From assembly GCA_032716605.1 (NCBI GenBank), contig CM064530.1, forward strand, positions 6,720,086 to 6,784,085: DNA of 64,000 nucleotides, written 5' to 3'. Below are positions 11,721 to 23,005 of this stretch, in pieces. Under the pieces are notes generated by a model. The model was not told where the DNA came from. It searched no databases and was given only the letters and a program-made list of their open reading frames with translations. The stretch is from Paralithodes platypus. Its lineage: Eukaryota > Arthropoda > Malacostraca > Decapoda > Lithodidae. Position numbers and translations under genes: made by a program. How positions within the stretch are numbered: position 1 is the first letter of the stretch; each line of letters opens with the position of its first letter.

Positions 11721-13445
11721 ATGAAGGTAAGTGTGTGTGGTATGAACAAGTTGCAATGCATACTATACCATGTCTTGATAGCGTAATGCATAAATGCGCG
11801 GAATTTCGGTGTGAGTATCCTAGGTTCGAGTCCTTGGAGTGCCACATGTATTTGTTGATTTCATTAATTGAGTTTAGAAGTAAATTTGGTTGGTGAAAAA
11901 ATATTAATTAAGTAGGTAGGCCAGACATCATTAACCTTATCTTCTATACTTCACAAAGGGCTAGAGCAAAATGGGTTGCAAATTTCCACAGCTATTCCCT
12001 GGCTGGCCCTTCCCAAATGGTACACATATTAGCTCGATTATTCTAGTCGTTTGTGAGTTATAGAGCTTAATGTTCAAGATTGGTTGCATACTTATTTGGA
12101 ACAGGTTATACCACTGTGTAGTATACTTGGATAAATATAATTGGCAAACATCCACATTAACCCTTTGAGGATCACGACGCGTTTTAGCAGCTTCCTCTGG
12201 CTATTAATACTCGATTGTGCACAGCTTCAGAAGGACCTCTAACATTCAAGGGGTAAAGTCCATCTCAGTCAACCATTTAAATAACTCTTTTACATAAGAA
12301 AATCGTCTCGTAATAGCCAGAATAAACTGTCATAATGTTCGAACGGTTAACACGTCTGGTGACTAAGTGTAGATGTTCAATAAAGTGAACTAATCTGTTA
12401 AACTTCACAACACTTAATCCTTTCAAGATCTAATACGCGTTTCTTTTCTGTTTTCTGGCTATTATTAGACGATTTTATTCAGATTAGGAAGGGTATATGG
12501 AAGTCAGAGGGTTAGTTGAGACAGTCTTTACCATCATAGTTCTAATTCCCACAGATCCTTCCTAGGGAGGAAACTAAAAACAAACAATATATATGTGAAA
12601 TGATCTACTAAAAAATAAGCCCTTCCCCCTTAAGAACTTACTAATTATATCTACTCATATCCAAGGTACTGTTGGCTGTGGTGTGTTTGGTGGTGGTGGT
12701 GGTGGTGGCAGCTGAGGCTCTCCCTGCCAGAAGAGCTTATAATGTTGGTCTGGCACCGTCATACAGGCCTGGTCCAGCCTACGAACCCAGATACAACTAC
12801 AACGTAAGTCAAGGGAAAGTCTAAATCCGCTTAAGAAAAGTGGTGTTATTCTAGTAAATACAGGACATGTTCTTGCAGGAGAGTTGAAGGAGAGTTGAAA
12901 TGTTCTTGTCTGACCAATAACACCGTTTACCTTATGTGGGTTTAGATTCTCCAATCTTGTATTTGTATTTGACGCTGTTTACCTTCAAGACACTGGTGCT
13001 CCCTGTCTTTTGATATTGATGTGATACATGTACACTTAACAGTGACGTACTAACTACTTTGATATCAAATACCCTTACATCATAGGCTGTCTATGCATAG
13101 GCCACAATTGTTTGACTGATTTGTCTCCTCTACCCCCAGACCCCAGCTCAGTACAACTACAACTGGGGTGTCAACGACGGGTTCGGCAACAACTACGGCC
13201 AGGCCGAGGCCCGTGACGGACACTCCACCAAGGGTTCCTACTTCGTCAACCTCCCCGACGGCCGCCTGCAGAAAGTCTCCTACTATGTCGATGGGGACTC
13301 CGGCTACGTCGCGGATGTCAGCTACGTCGGAGAGGCTCGCTACCCTACCTATAGGGGCGGAGCCCCCCAAGGCTATAATAGTCCTGTGGGATCAGCATAC
13401 AGGCCCCTGCCAACCTACCAACAAGCCAAGCCCACCTATGGTTGA
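11721..13445 (+). CDS. RR-type cuticle protein, copy C (complete)
   Basis: Exons 11721-11726, 12666-12803 and 13140-13445 encode about 149 aa. The signal core is LLAVVCL, six valines, AAEA; the extra alanine makes this exon 2 the longest (46 codons). Mature start LPARRAYNVGLAPSYRPG. Exon 3 shows the RR region with AEARDGHSTKGSYFVNLPDG, KVSYYVDGDSGYVADVSY, GEARYP and tail PLPTYQQAKPTYG. The Val codon after TGGGGT is GTC, not GTG as in A, B and E-G. Intron 1 (939 bp) contains a SINE head, an unclassified repeat and two TTAA-1 elements. The 3' flank is most like that of copy G. Predicted secreted chitin-binding exoskeletal protein. Confidence 0.92.
11775..11860 (+). mobile_element. tRNA-derived SINE fragment (family S1) in intron 1 of copy C
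   Basis: TTGATAGCGTAATGCATAAA, then GTGAGTATCCTAGGTTCGAG, resembling tRNA A- and B-box regions. It matches the reverse strand of 59985-60090 closely. Confidence 0.55.
11953..12115 (+). repeat. Unclassified interspersed repeat in intron 1 of copy C
   Basis: GGCTAGAGCAAAATGGG, CTGGCTGGCCCTTCCCAAAT, TCGATTATTCTAGTCGTTTG and TTATTTGGAACAGGTTATA match 58311-58462 along its whole length. Confidence 0.5.
12157..12350. mobile_element. TTAA-1 element (GAGGATCACGACGCG subtype)
   Basis: Bounded by TTAA at 12157-12160 and 12347-12350. Starts CCCTTTGAGGATCACGACGC and ends in an inverse-like GTTCGAACGG. A further incomplete relative follows at about 12413-12560. Both lie in intron 1 of copy C. Confidence 0.65.
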
Positions 13446-13864
13446 TTTAGACGCAAAAATATATGTATTACATTTTGTTGACTTCACATGATTTTGTTAT
13501 GCAAAATTAACTATCATGATTTACATAGATATAAAGGCACACACAAGCAAATTTGTATAAGACCTACTGGCTCATATATGGTAGATCCCTCACCTTTACT
13601 TGCAGTGTAGGTAACCAAATGTCACCCCTACCATGAACTTGGCCCTCAGTATTAATTTAACTTTTATACATTAGCTACTTCATAAATATATTTTGTTAAT
13701 TAGGTTACTTTATAAAACCATGTTTCTGTGTTAAGCTTGCATAACGAAAGTCAGGGGTTGTTCAAGAATTATGATTATTTTTGCGTTGATGTTCCTTCTT
13801 GACTTGTTTACGGAACGATTATCTAGTTATTTATTTCGATTAGCTGGGATGACTGTGTATTTGA

Positions 13865-13870
13865 AATAAA
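13865..13870 (+). terminator. polyadenylation signal of copy C
   Basis: AATAAA about 420 bp after the stop, in TTGAAATAAAGTCGATTG. Confidence 0.7.
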
Positions 13871-13914
13871 GTCGATTGCTCGAAGTTGAGTGTTTCTATT
13901 GTGATATGTGTTCC

Positions 13915-14930
13915 ATCCCCCCCCCCCCCCTCTCTCTTTCTTTGTCCAATTGAATTTCAATGAAAGGTATAAGTTATAGTTGACATTCTGGCACTGCAAC
14001 ACTGTTAAGTAAATGACCTGAAACCTGACAAGAAATTATATCGTTCTGGAGAGCATAGTTGAGGTTCAAATAGACGACTTAACCCTCCATCTGCCATCGA
14101 CGTAGATATACGTCTGGAACGGAAAAAAATAGTCAACAAATCGTAAATGGGACTTAGTCCAAACCAATTTGGCAGGGCAGGGACAGACCTTTGGCTGACC
14201 ACAACCCAAAGTATGAGTCGCTTCTGACTTTCCATACCCGTTGTATAGCCAAAATCGTCTACAGCCTAGTGTGAACCATATTTGTGATTCATTTATTCCA
14301 TCTCATTCGATCCTCTAAATTTCTAAAACACCAAATACACTTACAGTATATGTCTATCTTTTATGTTGTTGTATTTATTTCGATATGGTCAAGAAAGTTA
14401 GGGAGGGTAGCAAGGGAAATAGAAAGGGTGTGAAAGATAAGAATCGGCGGGTGATAGCGAGAAGCAAAAGAGAGTCGAAAGATGGAGGGAGTACTTCAAC
14501 GAATTGCTAAATGTAGGGAATGAAGCACCAGCAAACATAATTGGATGGGATATGGGATGGAGATTCTAAGGTATTTCAATTTAAATTAGGTGATATTGAG
14601 TAATATAAATGGTGTTACCACATGTAATCAAATGAAAATATCCGAGTACAACACCCCCCCCCCCCATGTGGGGGGTGGTGGTGGGGGGGGCCCACCCACC
14701 CCCTACACACACATACTCTTACACATTGTGGTGTAGTGGAATAACCTATTTGGGTATCAAAGATATCAACTCAAAAGATACCGGTATACATTCTTTGTAC
14801 ATTTCCGTTCTGTATCTAGACAGGTGTGGATAGTTCAGTAAACTTGGTCCTCTATTTATCAAATGTTTTCTCTACTTTAGGATCATGACGCGTTTCACGG
14901 TTTATTCTGGATATCATTAGACAAGAAGAA
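13915..14930. other. Shared 3' flank of the C-G duplication unit
   Basis: Not coding. This block, starting with a C-run plus CT-run, then CAATTGAATTTCAATGAAAG and the motif GCCATCGACGTA, recurs behind D (19375-20200), E (26247-27150), F (29760-29150, reversed) and G (35520-34500, reversed). Copy C additionally carries a 185-bp RTE-like piece at 14389-14573 and a C/G-run hairpin at 14647-14702; G carries both too. Confidence 0.7.
14389..14573 (+). mobile_element. RTE-like LINE fragment inserted in the copy C flank
   Basis: Matches codons of the RTE-like piece that starts 545 bp later (KKVREGSKGN..., then ...WREYFNELLNV). It replaces the sequence found between TTCGATATGG and AGGTATTT in units D, E and F. 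The mirrored copy is at 34855-35037. Confidence 0.7.
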
Positions 14931-15463
14931 AGTGTATAGAGAGTGGTTGTGTAGTAGAGGGAATGAAGATTTGTAGAAACAGAAAAGAGTGAGGTACTTG
15001 GAGAAAAAGAGAGTGGTGAAGAGAGTAGTGAAGGAAAGTAAGAGAAGAGCAGATGAGGAATTTGGAAGGATTCTAAGTGTAAAATGGAGGGAGTGTAAGA
15101 AACTGTTCTTGAAAGAGGTCAAGAAAGTTAGGGATGGAAGCAAGGGAAATAGTAAGGGTGTGAGAGATAAGAATGGGCGAGTGATAGCTGAGAAGCAAGA
15201 GAAAGTCGAAAGATGGAGGGAGTACTTCAACGAATTGCTAAATGTAAGGAATGAAGTGCCAGCAAACATAGTTGGATGGGGTATGGGAGGGAGAAGAAGA
15301 GAAGTAGTGGAGGAGGGGGTGGGGATCAGGAGGTCAGAAGTGTGTGAAGCCATGAAAAGAATGAAGATGGGGAAAGCATCAGGAATAGATGGAGTGTGTG
15401 GGGAAAAAATGAGGTATGGTGGTGAGATAATGATCGAATGGGTATGGAAAATATGTAAACTAT
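14930..15463 (+). mobile_element. RTE-like LINE fragment (left half of hybrid, unit C)
   Basis: Open frame with KKRVVKRVVKESKRRADEEF, KWRECKKLFLKEVKKVR, VERWREYFNELLNVRNE, EVCEAMKRMKMGKASGIDGV and ends at MIEWVWKICKLS. This is the linker and start of the RT domain. Copy D continues into the RT domain where this copy switches abruptly to another LINE in the opposite direction. Confidence 0.8.
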
Positions 15464-17115
15464 CACGGAAGCACATTTTTTTAGTACAACAAGAGGAACA
15501 CCGTCCGTCCGGACTGTACGCCTTCTTAGAATTAAGCCCAGAGCAGGTAGAAAGTACATCTTTAGAATAGATTAGGATAATAGGCATAAGTAGGAGAGAG
15601 GAAGGTGGAGAGGGAGGAATAGCACCAGAATCATCCATGGTGGAGTTTCTAGCAAAGGTTTGAGCGAAGAGTTCAGCTTTGTCAGAGGAAGAAGTGATGG
15701 TTGTGCCATCAGATTGGAAAAGGGGAGGGAAATACGAGGAAGAATTTTTTTTGGGAGAGGTTTTTGGCTAGATGCCAGAAAGCTTGGGAAGAGCTAGAGT
15801 TGGATAGTTCAGTGCATTTATTATTGATGAAAGAGTGCTTGGCAAGTCGAATAACAGATTTGGCTTGATTCCGGGCAGAAACATAGGAAGAATGAGATTC
15901 TTGAGTTTTAAGGCGTTGGTACCATTTGAATGCTTCCTCCTTGTTGTGGACAGCAGTAGAAGAAGCGTGAGTAAACCAAGTTTTTTTGCATAAGACTGAG
16001 AGAAAGAAAATGGAATGTACGCTTCCATGCCCAAGAGGATTACCTCGGTAATGCGTTCAGCGCTCTCCGAGGGACCTCGGCCACGGAAGCAGAAGTCATT
16101 CCATGGGAAATCAAATAAGTGCTGCCGGAGAGCCTCCCAGTCGGCAGCGCTAAAGTGCCACAAGCGCCACCGGCTGGTAGGATCGGGTGGCCGTACTGAA
16201 GAGATAGGACAGGTGACTGAGATATGTTTATGGTCAGAGGAGCCCAAACAAGAGAAAAGATTGAGAGGTATAAGAAGAAGGGTTAGAAGTTAGAAATAAG
16301 TCATGAATGTTAGGCCGATCTCCGAAGCGATCCGGGATACGGGTGGGTTGCTGGACCAGCTGCTCTAGGTAATTTATGATGGAAAAGACGTAGGTTTGTT
16401 CACCAGGTTGGTCAGTAGTGTGAGAGGAGAGCCATTGGCGGTGGTGAACGTTAAAATCTCCTAAGATGGAGATTTCAGAGAAGGGAGTGATGGATAGAAT
16501 GTGTTCCACTGTAGAGTTTAGATAGTCAAAGAATTTTGGAAAGTCGGTAGAGTTAGGGGAAAGATAGACAGCACAGAAATATTTTGTATGAGAATGACTG
16601 GATAGTTTGAACCATAAAGTTGAGAATTCAGAAGAGTCGAAATCGGGAACACGAGAGCAAGTGAGTTTGTTATGCACGTATGCACAACATCCGGCTTTGG
16701 CTTTGAAACTAGGATAGAGAAAGTAGGAGGATACAGAGAAGAGGCTGCTGGCAGTTGTCTCAGATACCTGGGCTTCGGTGAGGAAAAGAGGATCAGGTTT
16801 GTAGGAGGAGAGATGGTGTTCGACTGAGTGAAAATTAGAGGAAAGGCCACGAATATTTCAAAAGTTGATAGTAAGAGTGACAGGCTGTGGTCCAGAGTAT
16901 TTAGAGGGGTCGTCAGAGGAAGGTCGGGCAGGTGTGAGGGCATTTATTGTCCCCCCCCCCCCCCCACCAGGGGACTCCGAGGCTGGGCCTGTGTTCATCA
17001 TATAAATATTTGTTTTGTGGAAGGAGGAAGTGTGGTGTGCATGTTTAGTGTAGTGAAGTAGATAGGAGGAAGAGGTGTTTGTGAGAGCAGGCTGGACTAC
17101 TCTCAGTGTAAGTGA
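15464..17115 (-). mobile_element. Jockey-like LINE 5' part (right half of hybrid, unit C; family J3)
   Basis: The minus strand runs from [16 protein letters not shown] through an APE endonuclease ([53 protein letters not shown]) to [16 protein letters not shown] and then SGLNSKKAYSPDG, the start of the RT domain. Several frameshifts break it. It ends at the junction with the RTE-like piece. The 5' end abuts a TA/GA microsatellite just before the copy D promoter. Confidence 0.82.
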
Positions 17116-17124
17116 GGCACATAA

Positions 17125-17125
<1 letters not shown>

Positions 17126-17162
<37 letters not shown>
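17126..17162. repeat. (TA)n-(GA)n microsatellite upstream of copy D
   Basis: Short version of the tract that is about 230 bp long at the same place upstream of copy F. Confidence 0.9.
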
Positions 17163-17163
<1 letters not shown>

Positions 17164-17254
17164 TTTATATAACACATACTAACCACTAACCTTGAAATCC
17201 ACTTCTCTCAAAAAATTTCTCACGGATTAAAAATCAGTCATTGGAGCAGATGTG

Positions 17255-17336
17255 TGCCCCCCCCCTCCCTCTGGGTATATAAGGCCGGACTGGTGCCACA
17301 GGGAGTCACAAGTTGTTTGGACTCTCTACTGATAAC
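17255..17336 (+). promoter_or_regulatory. Core promoter of copy D
   Basis: TATATAA is at 17276-17282, preceded by a C-run (17257-17266). The ATG at 17337 is 61 bp from the TATA start. The initiator-like TCACA and the leader match copy B. Confidence 0.8.
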
Positions 17337-18907
17337 ATGAAGGTAAGTGTCTGTGGCATGAACAGCAAGTTACATAGTAATACAACATAACATAATATAC
17401 TTCAAAAGATTCAATTGGGTAAGTAACCACACTACCAAGGCATTCGTTCCTTCGTAATAAGTGACTAACTTTTTAATAAAGTGAATCTGCTAAAACTTCA
17501 TAACACTGAAATTATTCAATTATTCATGTATTGAAACTAGTCAAATTATACTTAATTTTCTAAAGGAAGTCCCATAAAACCATCTTGGGAATGCTTCAAC
17601 GTTTGTATATAAATTGACCTAATGGCATATGGGCTATGAACAGGCTAGTCCAACCTAAGTTTTAGATTGTGCATATATTCTTTCATTACTCGTTTATGGC
17701 AACAAGGCAGGTCTGCTTACAAACCATTAGTAGTCCACCGGGTCCTGGCGGAACGGTCACTGCGGTTTGAGACAGGCCAGTCACCGACCGAAAACTTGGG
17801 CTCTTTTGGTCACTGTTTACAAACACATCCCTGGTAGGTTAGCCAGGAACTTTGCGCCACCCGGAATCCATATACATTATATCATCGAAACGCACTGAAT
17901 TTCATGACACAGTGGCACGAAGGAGCAAACATGGCGTGAAGAAATGTTCTATACCTTCCTAGATTGTATGTTTTATCTTCACAGCATGTCTATCACCATG
18001 TTCTTGTAGATATGGTGTATCATCTAATCAAATAGTTTAATTATGATCTTGCCTATCGCGAATTAGTTATTATTCCATACCAAGTCAACAACTAACACTA
18101 TTTATCTATTATTATCCAAGGTACTGTTGGCTGTGGTATGTTTGGTGGTGGTGGTGGTGGTGGCTGAGGCTCTCCCTGCCAGAAGAGCTTATAATGTTGG
18201 TCTGGCGCCGTCATACAGGCCTGGTCCAGCCTACGAACCCAGATACAACTACAACGTAAGTCAAGGGAAAGTCTAAATCTGCTTAAGAAAAGTGGTGTTA
18301 TTCTAGTAAATACAAGACATGTTCTTGCAGGAAAGTTGAAGGAGAGTTGAAATGTTCTTGTCTGAGCAATAACACCGTTTACCTTATGTGGGTTTAGATT
18401 CTCCAATCTTGTATTTGTATTTGACGCTGTTTACCTTCAAGACACTGGTGCTCCCTGTCTTTTGATATTGATGTGATACATGTACACTTAACAATTACTT
18501 GAATAGACATATTAACTACTTTGCTATCAAATACCTTTGCAGCATAGGCTGTCTATGTATAGGCCACAATTGCTTGACTGATTTGTCTCCTCTACCCCCA
18601 GACCCCAGCTCGATACAACTACAACTGGGGTGTCAACGACGGGTTCGGCAACAACTACGGCCAGGCCGAGGCCCGTGACGGACACTCCACCAAGGGTTCC
18701 TACTTCGTCAACCTCCCCGACGGCCGCCTGCAGAAAGTCTCCTACTATGTCGATGGGGACTCCGGCTACATCGCGGATGTCAGCTACGTCGGAGAGGCTC
18801 GCTACCCTACCTATAGGGGCGGAGCCCCCCAAGGCTATAGTAGTCCTGTGGGATCAGCATACAGGCCCCTTCCAACCTACCAACAAGCCAAGCCCACCTA
18901 TGGTTGA
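17337..18907 (+). CDS. RR-type cuticle protein, copy D (complete)
   Basis: Exons 17337-17342, 18121-18255 and 18602-18907 encode about 148 aa. The signal core is LLAVVCL, six valines, AEA, with a GTA valine codon before the cysteine that is shared with F and G but not C or E. Exon 3 is nearly identical to that of copy C (GHSTKG; GTC after TGG GGT), but GDSGYIADV replaces GYVADV and YSSPVG replaces YNSPVG. Intron lengths (778 and 346 bp) equal those of copy G. Intron 1 contains a conserved segment (about 17735-17835) present in D-G. Predicted secreted chitin-binding exoskeletal protein. Confidence 0.92.
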
Positions 18908-19326
18908 TTTAGACGCAAAAATATATGTATTACATTTTGTTGACTTCACATGATTTTGTTATGCAAAATTAACTATCATGATTTACATAGCTATAAAGGC
19001 ACACACAAGCAAATTTGTATAAGACCTACTGGCTCATATATGCTAGATCCCTTACCTTTACTTACAGTGTAGGTAACCAAATATCACCTCTACCATGAAC
19101 TTGGCCCTCAGTATTAATTTAACTTTTATACATTAGCTACTTCATATATATATTTTGTTAATTAGGTTGCTTTATAAAACCATGTTTCTGTGTTAAGCTT
19201 GCATAACGAAAGTCAGGGGTTGTTCAAGAATTATGATTATTTTTGCGTTGATGTTCCTTCTTGACTTGTTTACGGAACGATTATCTAGTTATTTATTTCG
19301 ATTAGCTGGGATGACTGTGTATTTGA

Positions 19327-19332
19327 AATAAA
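19327..19332 (+). terminator. polyadenylation signal of copy D
   Basis: AATAAA about 420 bp after the stop, followed by TTCGATTGCTCGAAG. Confidence 0.7.
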
Positions 19333-20214
19333 TTCGATTGCTCGAAGTTGAGTGTTTCTATTGTGATATGTGTCCCCCCCCCCCCTCTCTCTCTCTCTCT
19401 CTTGCTTTGTCCAATTGAATTTCAATGAAAGGTATAAGTTATAGTTGACATTCTGGCACTGCAACACTGTTAAGGAAATGACCTGAAACCTGACAAGAAA
19501 TGATATCGGTCTGGAAATCATATTTGAGGTTCAAATAGACGACTTAACCCTCATACTGCCATCGACGTATTTATACGTCTGGAAGGTAAAACAATTGTTA
19601 ATAAATTGTAAATGGGACTTAGTCAAAACCAATTTGGCAAGACATGGGCAGACCTTTGGCTGACCAGAACCCAAAGTATGAGTAACTTCTGACTTTCCAT
19701 GCTCGTTACATAGCCAAAATCGTCTACAGCCTAGTTTGAACCATATTTTGTATTCATTATTTCCATCTAATTCGACCCTCTAGTACACCAAATACACTTA
19801 GCCTACAGTATAAGTCAATTTTTTATGTTGTTGTATATATTTCGATATGGAATTGGTTAGAGTAAATTATGAGGTATTTAAATTTATATTAGGCGATATT
19901 GAGTAATATAAATGGTGTAACCAAATGCAATCAAATTAAAATATCCAATAACACCCCCCCCCCCCCCTTCCCTACACACACATACTCTTACACATTGTGG
20001 TGTAGCGTAATAACTTATTTTGGTATCAAAGATATATTTAAGATCAACTCAAAAGATACCGGTATACATTCTTTGTACAATTCCATTCTGCATCTAGACA
20101 GGTGTGGATAGTTCAGTAAGCTTGGTCCTCTATTGATCATATGTTTTTCTCTACTTTAGGATCATGACGCATTTCACGGTTTAATCTGGATATCATTAGA
20201 CGAAACGAAGAAAA

Positions 20215-22135
20215 CGTATAGAGAGTGGTTGGGTAGTAGAGGGAATGAAGATTTGGAGAGACAGAAAAGAGCGAGGTACTTGCAGAAGCAGAGAGTGGTG
20301 AAGAGAGTAGTGAAGGAAAGTAAGAGAAGAGCAGATGAGGAATTTGGAAGGTATCTAAGTGTAAAATGGAGGGAGTGTAAGAAACTATTCTGGAAAGAAG
20401 TCAAGAAAGTTAGGGAAGGTAGCAAAGGAAATAGTAAGGGTGTGAAAAATACGAATGGGCGAGTGATATCCGAGAAGCAAGAGAGAGCCGAAAGATGGAG
20501 GGAGTACTTCAACGAATTGCTAAATGTTATGAAAGAAGTGCCAGCAAACATAAATGGATGGGATATAGGAGGGAGAAGAAGAAAAGTATGGAGGAGGAGG
20601 TGGGGATCAGGAGGTCAGAAGTGTGTGAAGCCATGAAAAGAATGAAGATGGGGAAAGCATCAGGATTAGATGGAGTGTGTGGGGAAATGTTTGAGGTATG
20701 GTGGTGAGATAATGATCGAATGGGTTTGGAAAATATGTAAACTAGCATGGGAAAAGGGGAGTGCACCTGATGACTGGAAGAAAGGCATAATAGTCCCCCT
20801 GTATAAGGGGAAAGAGGAGTGTGTGGTAACCGCTGGGGAATGTGTTTTCTAAGTGTAGTAGGGAAGGTGTACAGTAGGGTAGTTATTGAGAGAGTGAGAG
20901 CGAGAATGGAGAAATGGATAGGTGATGAGCAGGGCGACTTTTGGAAGGGAAGAGGATGTGTAGATCAGATGTTTGCTCTGAAATGTGTTGTGGAGAAATA
21001 CCTTGAAAAGCGACGAAAGTTGTATGCTACCTTGATGGACTTGGAGTTGGCCTATGATATAGTTGATAGAGAAGGTATGTGGAAAGTACTTGGAATATAC
21101 AGAGTAGATGACAAGTTGCTGAAAGCAGTGCAGAGCATGTATGAGGGCGCAAAGGCGTCAGTACATGTGGAGAATGAGCAGAGCAAGTTCTTTGATCTTC
21201 ATGTTGGGTTGAAACAAGGGTTTGTGATGTCTCCATGGTTGTTCCATATATATATGGATGGAGTCACGAAAGAAATTCAAGGAAGAGCAGTGGATGTTGG
21301 CGTACTGCTGCTAAGGGAGGGAAACGAGTAGAAGCTACCTGTACTGCTGTTTGCCGAATATACAGTTCTGATGAGCGATAGTGAATTGGAGTTGCAGGGT
21401 CTGGTAAAGTGTGTGAAAAACAGAATCTGAAGGTAAATGTGGAGAAGAGCAAGGTTATGGTCTTTGAAAGGGGTGCAGCCACAGAGTGTGAAGTGAGGTT
21501 GAACGGTCAGGCTATGGAGAAAGTCAGCTCATTTATGTATTTGAGCAGTGTGTTGAGTAAAAATGGGAATAAGGATGAAGAAGTGTGGGTGAGGGTACAA
21601 CAGGGGAAAAGGGTTGTAGGAACGTTGAAAGCAGTAAAAAGAAATAGGGTGGCGAGCATGGAAGTAAAGAAGTCCTTGCATGATAATGTGGTAATCCTGA
21701 CATTGACTTACGGGGAGCGAACCATGTACGTGGAGAGACTCAGACCAAGAGTGAGAGGGGTGGAAATGAGTTATTTGAGAAGTGCGTGTGGAGTTACATG
21801 GAGGGATAGACAGACGAATGAGGAAGTACGAGAGAGGTGTGGTGTGGATGTAGATGTGCTAGAAAGTGTGAAAAGGAACACCTTGAGATGGTTCTGCCAT
21901 ATGGAACATATGGGAAGTGAGAGAATGACTAAGAGTGTACGAGAACGAGGTGGAAGGACAGAGAGGGAAAGGTAGACCGAATGAGAGGTGGAATGATGGA
22001 GTGAAGAAGTATATGAGCGAAGGCGGTGCTGGATGGGAGGAGGGTCGTCAACTGACTGGGGACAGAGGTGCATGGGGGCGTTTCGTTCGTGGCCACCGCT
22101 TCGGGGATCACGGCGTCCGGTAATAGATAGATAGA
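20215..22135 (+). mobile_element. RTE-like LINE, longest copy (5'-truncated, inactive)
   Basis: About 1.9 kb covering the RT linker, the RT domain and the carboxy end. Landmarks: KASGLDGVCG, SVVGKVYSRVVIERVRARME, LYATLMDLELAYDIVDREGM (palm), GLKQGFVMSPWLFHIYMDGV, then FAEYTVLMSDS at about 21350-21382 where FADD is expected, so the catalytic aspartates are lost. The tail has KVNVEKSKVMVFERG, LRWFCHMEHMGSERMTK and GAWGRFVRGHRFGDHGVR, and ends in ATAGATAGAT. Frameshifts occur near 20590, 20830, 21330 and 21935. It sits inside a TTAA-1 type element, whose left part is at 20155-20200 and right part at 22135-22296. Confidence 0.85.
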
Positions 22136-22296
22136 TTAGACGATTATATAATTATAGCTTACGAAAGATCCGTAGAAATTATAAAAGTAAAGACATTCTC
22201 AATTAACCCTCTTCCATATTTCCTTCCTAATAAGGATTAAATAGTCATTAGCCAGAAAACAGAACTGGAGTGCGTCATCGATCCTCAGAGGGTTAA
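22135..22296. mobile_element. TTAA-1 element, right part split by the RTE-like insertion
   Basis: TTAGACGATTATATAATTAT to CATCGATCCTCAGAGGGTTAA. The matching left part (GGATCATGACGC, TCTGGATATCATTAGACG) is at 20155-20200. A degenerate relative follows at 22376-22590. Confidence 0.6.
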
Positions 22297-22895
22297 TTGA
22301 GCGAAGGATTGCGACAATAATGCCTCAGTATGATATAGAGTTATAGACAATAATATGCACCGCTCACCACAAGCCTCAACCCTTTCAATATCCAATACGC
22401 AATAATTTTCTGTTTGACTATTTTATTTCCCGGACAATTTTATGAGCAAGTTTTTCTCGTGATATTTTGAGGCTCTTTCACATTGGAATCGGAAATTAGA
22501 CTGGGTTTAGACCCCTAAGATTCCTATAGGTCCTTTCTAAACTGTATACAATCGTCGAATGATAGCCAAAATAAGCTGCTAGTGAGAGTAGATAACAAGA
22601 AAATTGCAGAAATTATTAAGACAAAGCTGGATTTATTAATTTAACTATTAGATTAGTGGTGATAACTCAGAGATCAATGATAATGAAATGGTAATTAAGC
22701 AACTGTGTTCATTACCATATTAATAAGAGAATCCATGACAGTGTTAACATAGATAAACATACTTTGGTACACAATCCATCAATAGACAACCACTAGTGAG
22801 AGAGAGAGAGGGAGATTTGTGTAACACATACTACCCACTAACCTTGAATACACTCCTCTCAAAAAAATTCTCATGGATTAAAAATCAGTGATTGG

Positions 22896-23005
22896 AGCAG
22901 ATGTGTGACCCCCCACCCCCCTACCCTCTACCCCTCCTTCTGGGTATATAAGGTCGGACTGGTGCCACAGGGAGTCACAAGTTGTTTGGACTCTCTACTG
23001 ATAAC
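22896..23005 (+). promoter_or_regulatory. Core promoter of copy E
   Basis: TATATAA is at 22945-22951 and the ATG at 23006 (61 bp). The upstream C-rich tract (22910-22940) is interrupted by A and T. Downstream reads AGGTCGG instead of AGGCCGG. Confidence 0.8.

Noticed and set aside
13168..13491. 107-codon open frame MSTTGSATTT..., also seen behind copies D to G
   Set aside because: It is another frame of the RR exon, caused by low stop-codon frequency in GC-rich exon 3. The true frame is set by phase-0 splicing and the RR motif.
14989..15570. 193-codon lysine/arginine-rich open frame as a host gene
   Set aside because: Matches the linker and RT start of the RTE-like LINE and is repeated at 20229, 27176 and 34429 (reversed).
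20215..22135. Intact, active reverse transcriptase gene
   Set aside because: The catalytic FADD is replaced by FAEY, and stops and frameshifts break the frame several times.
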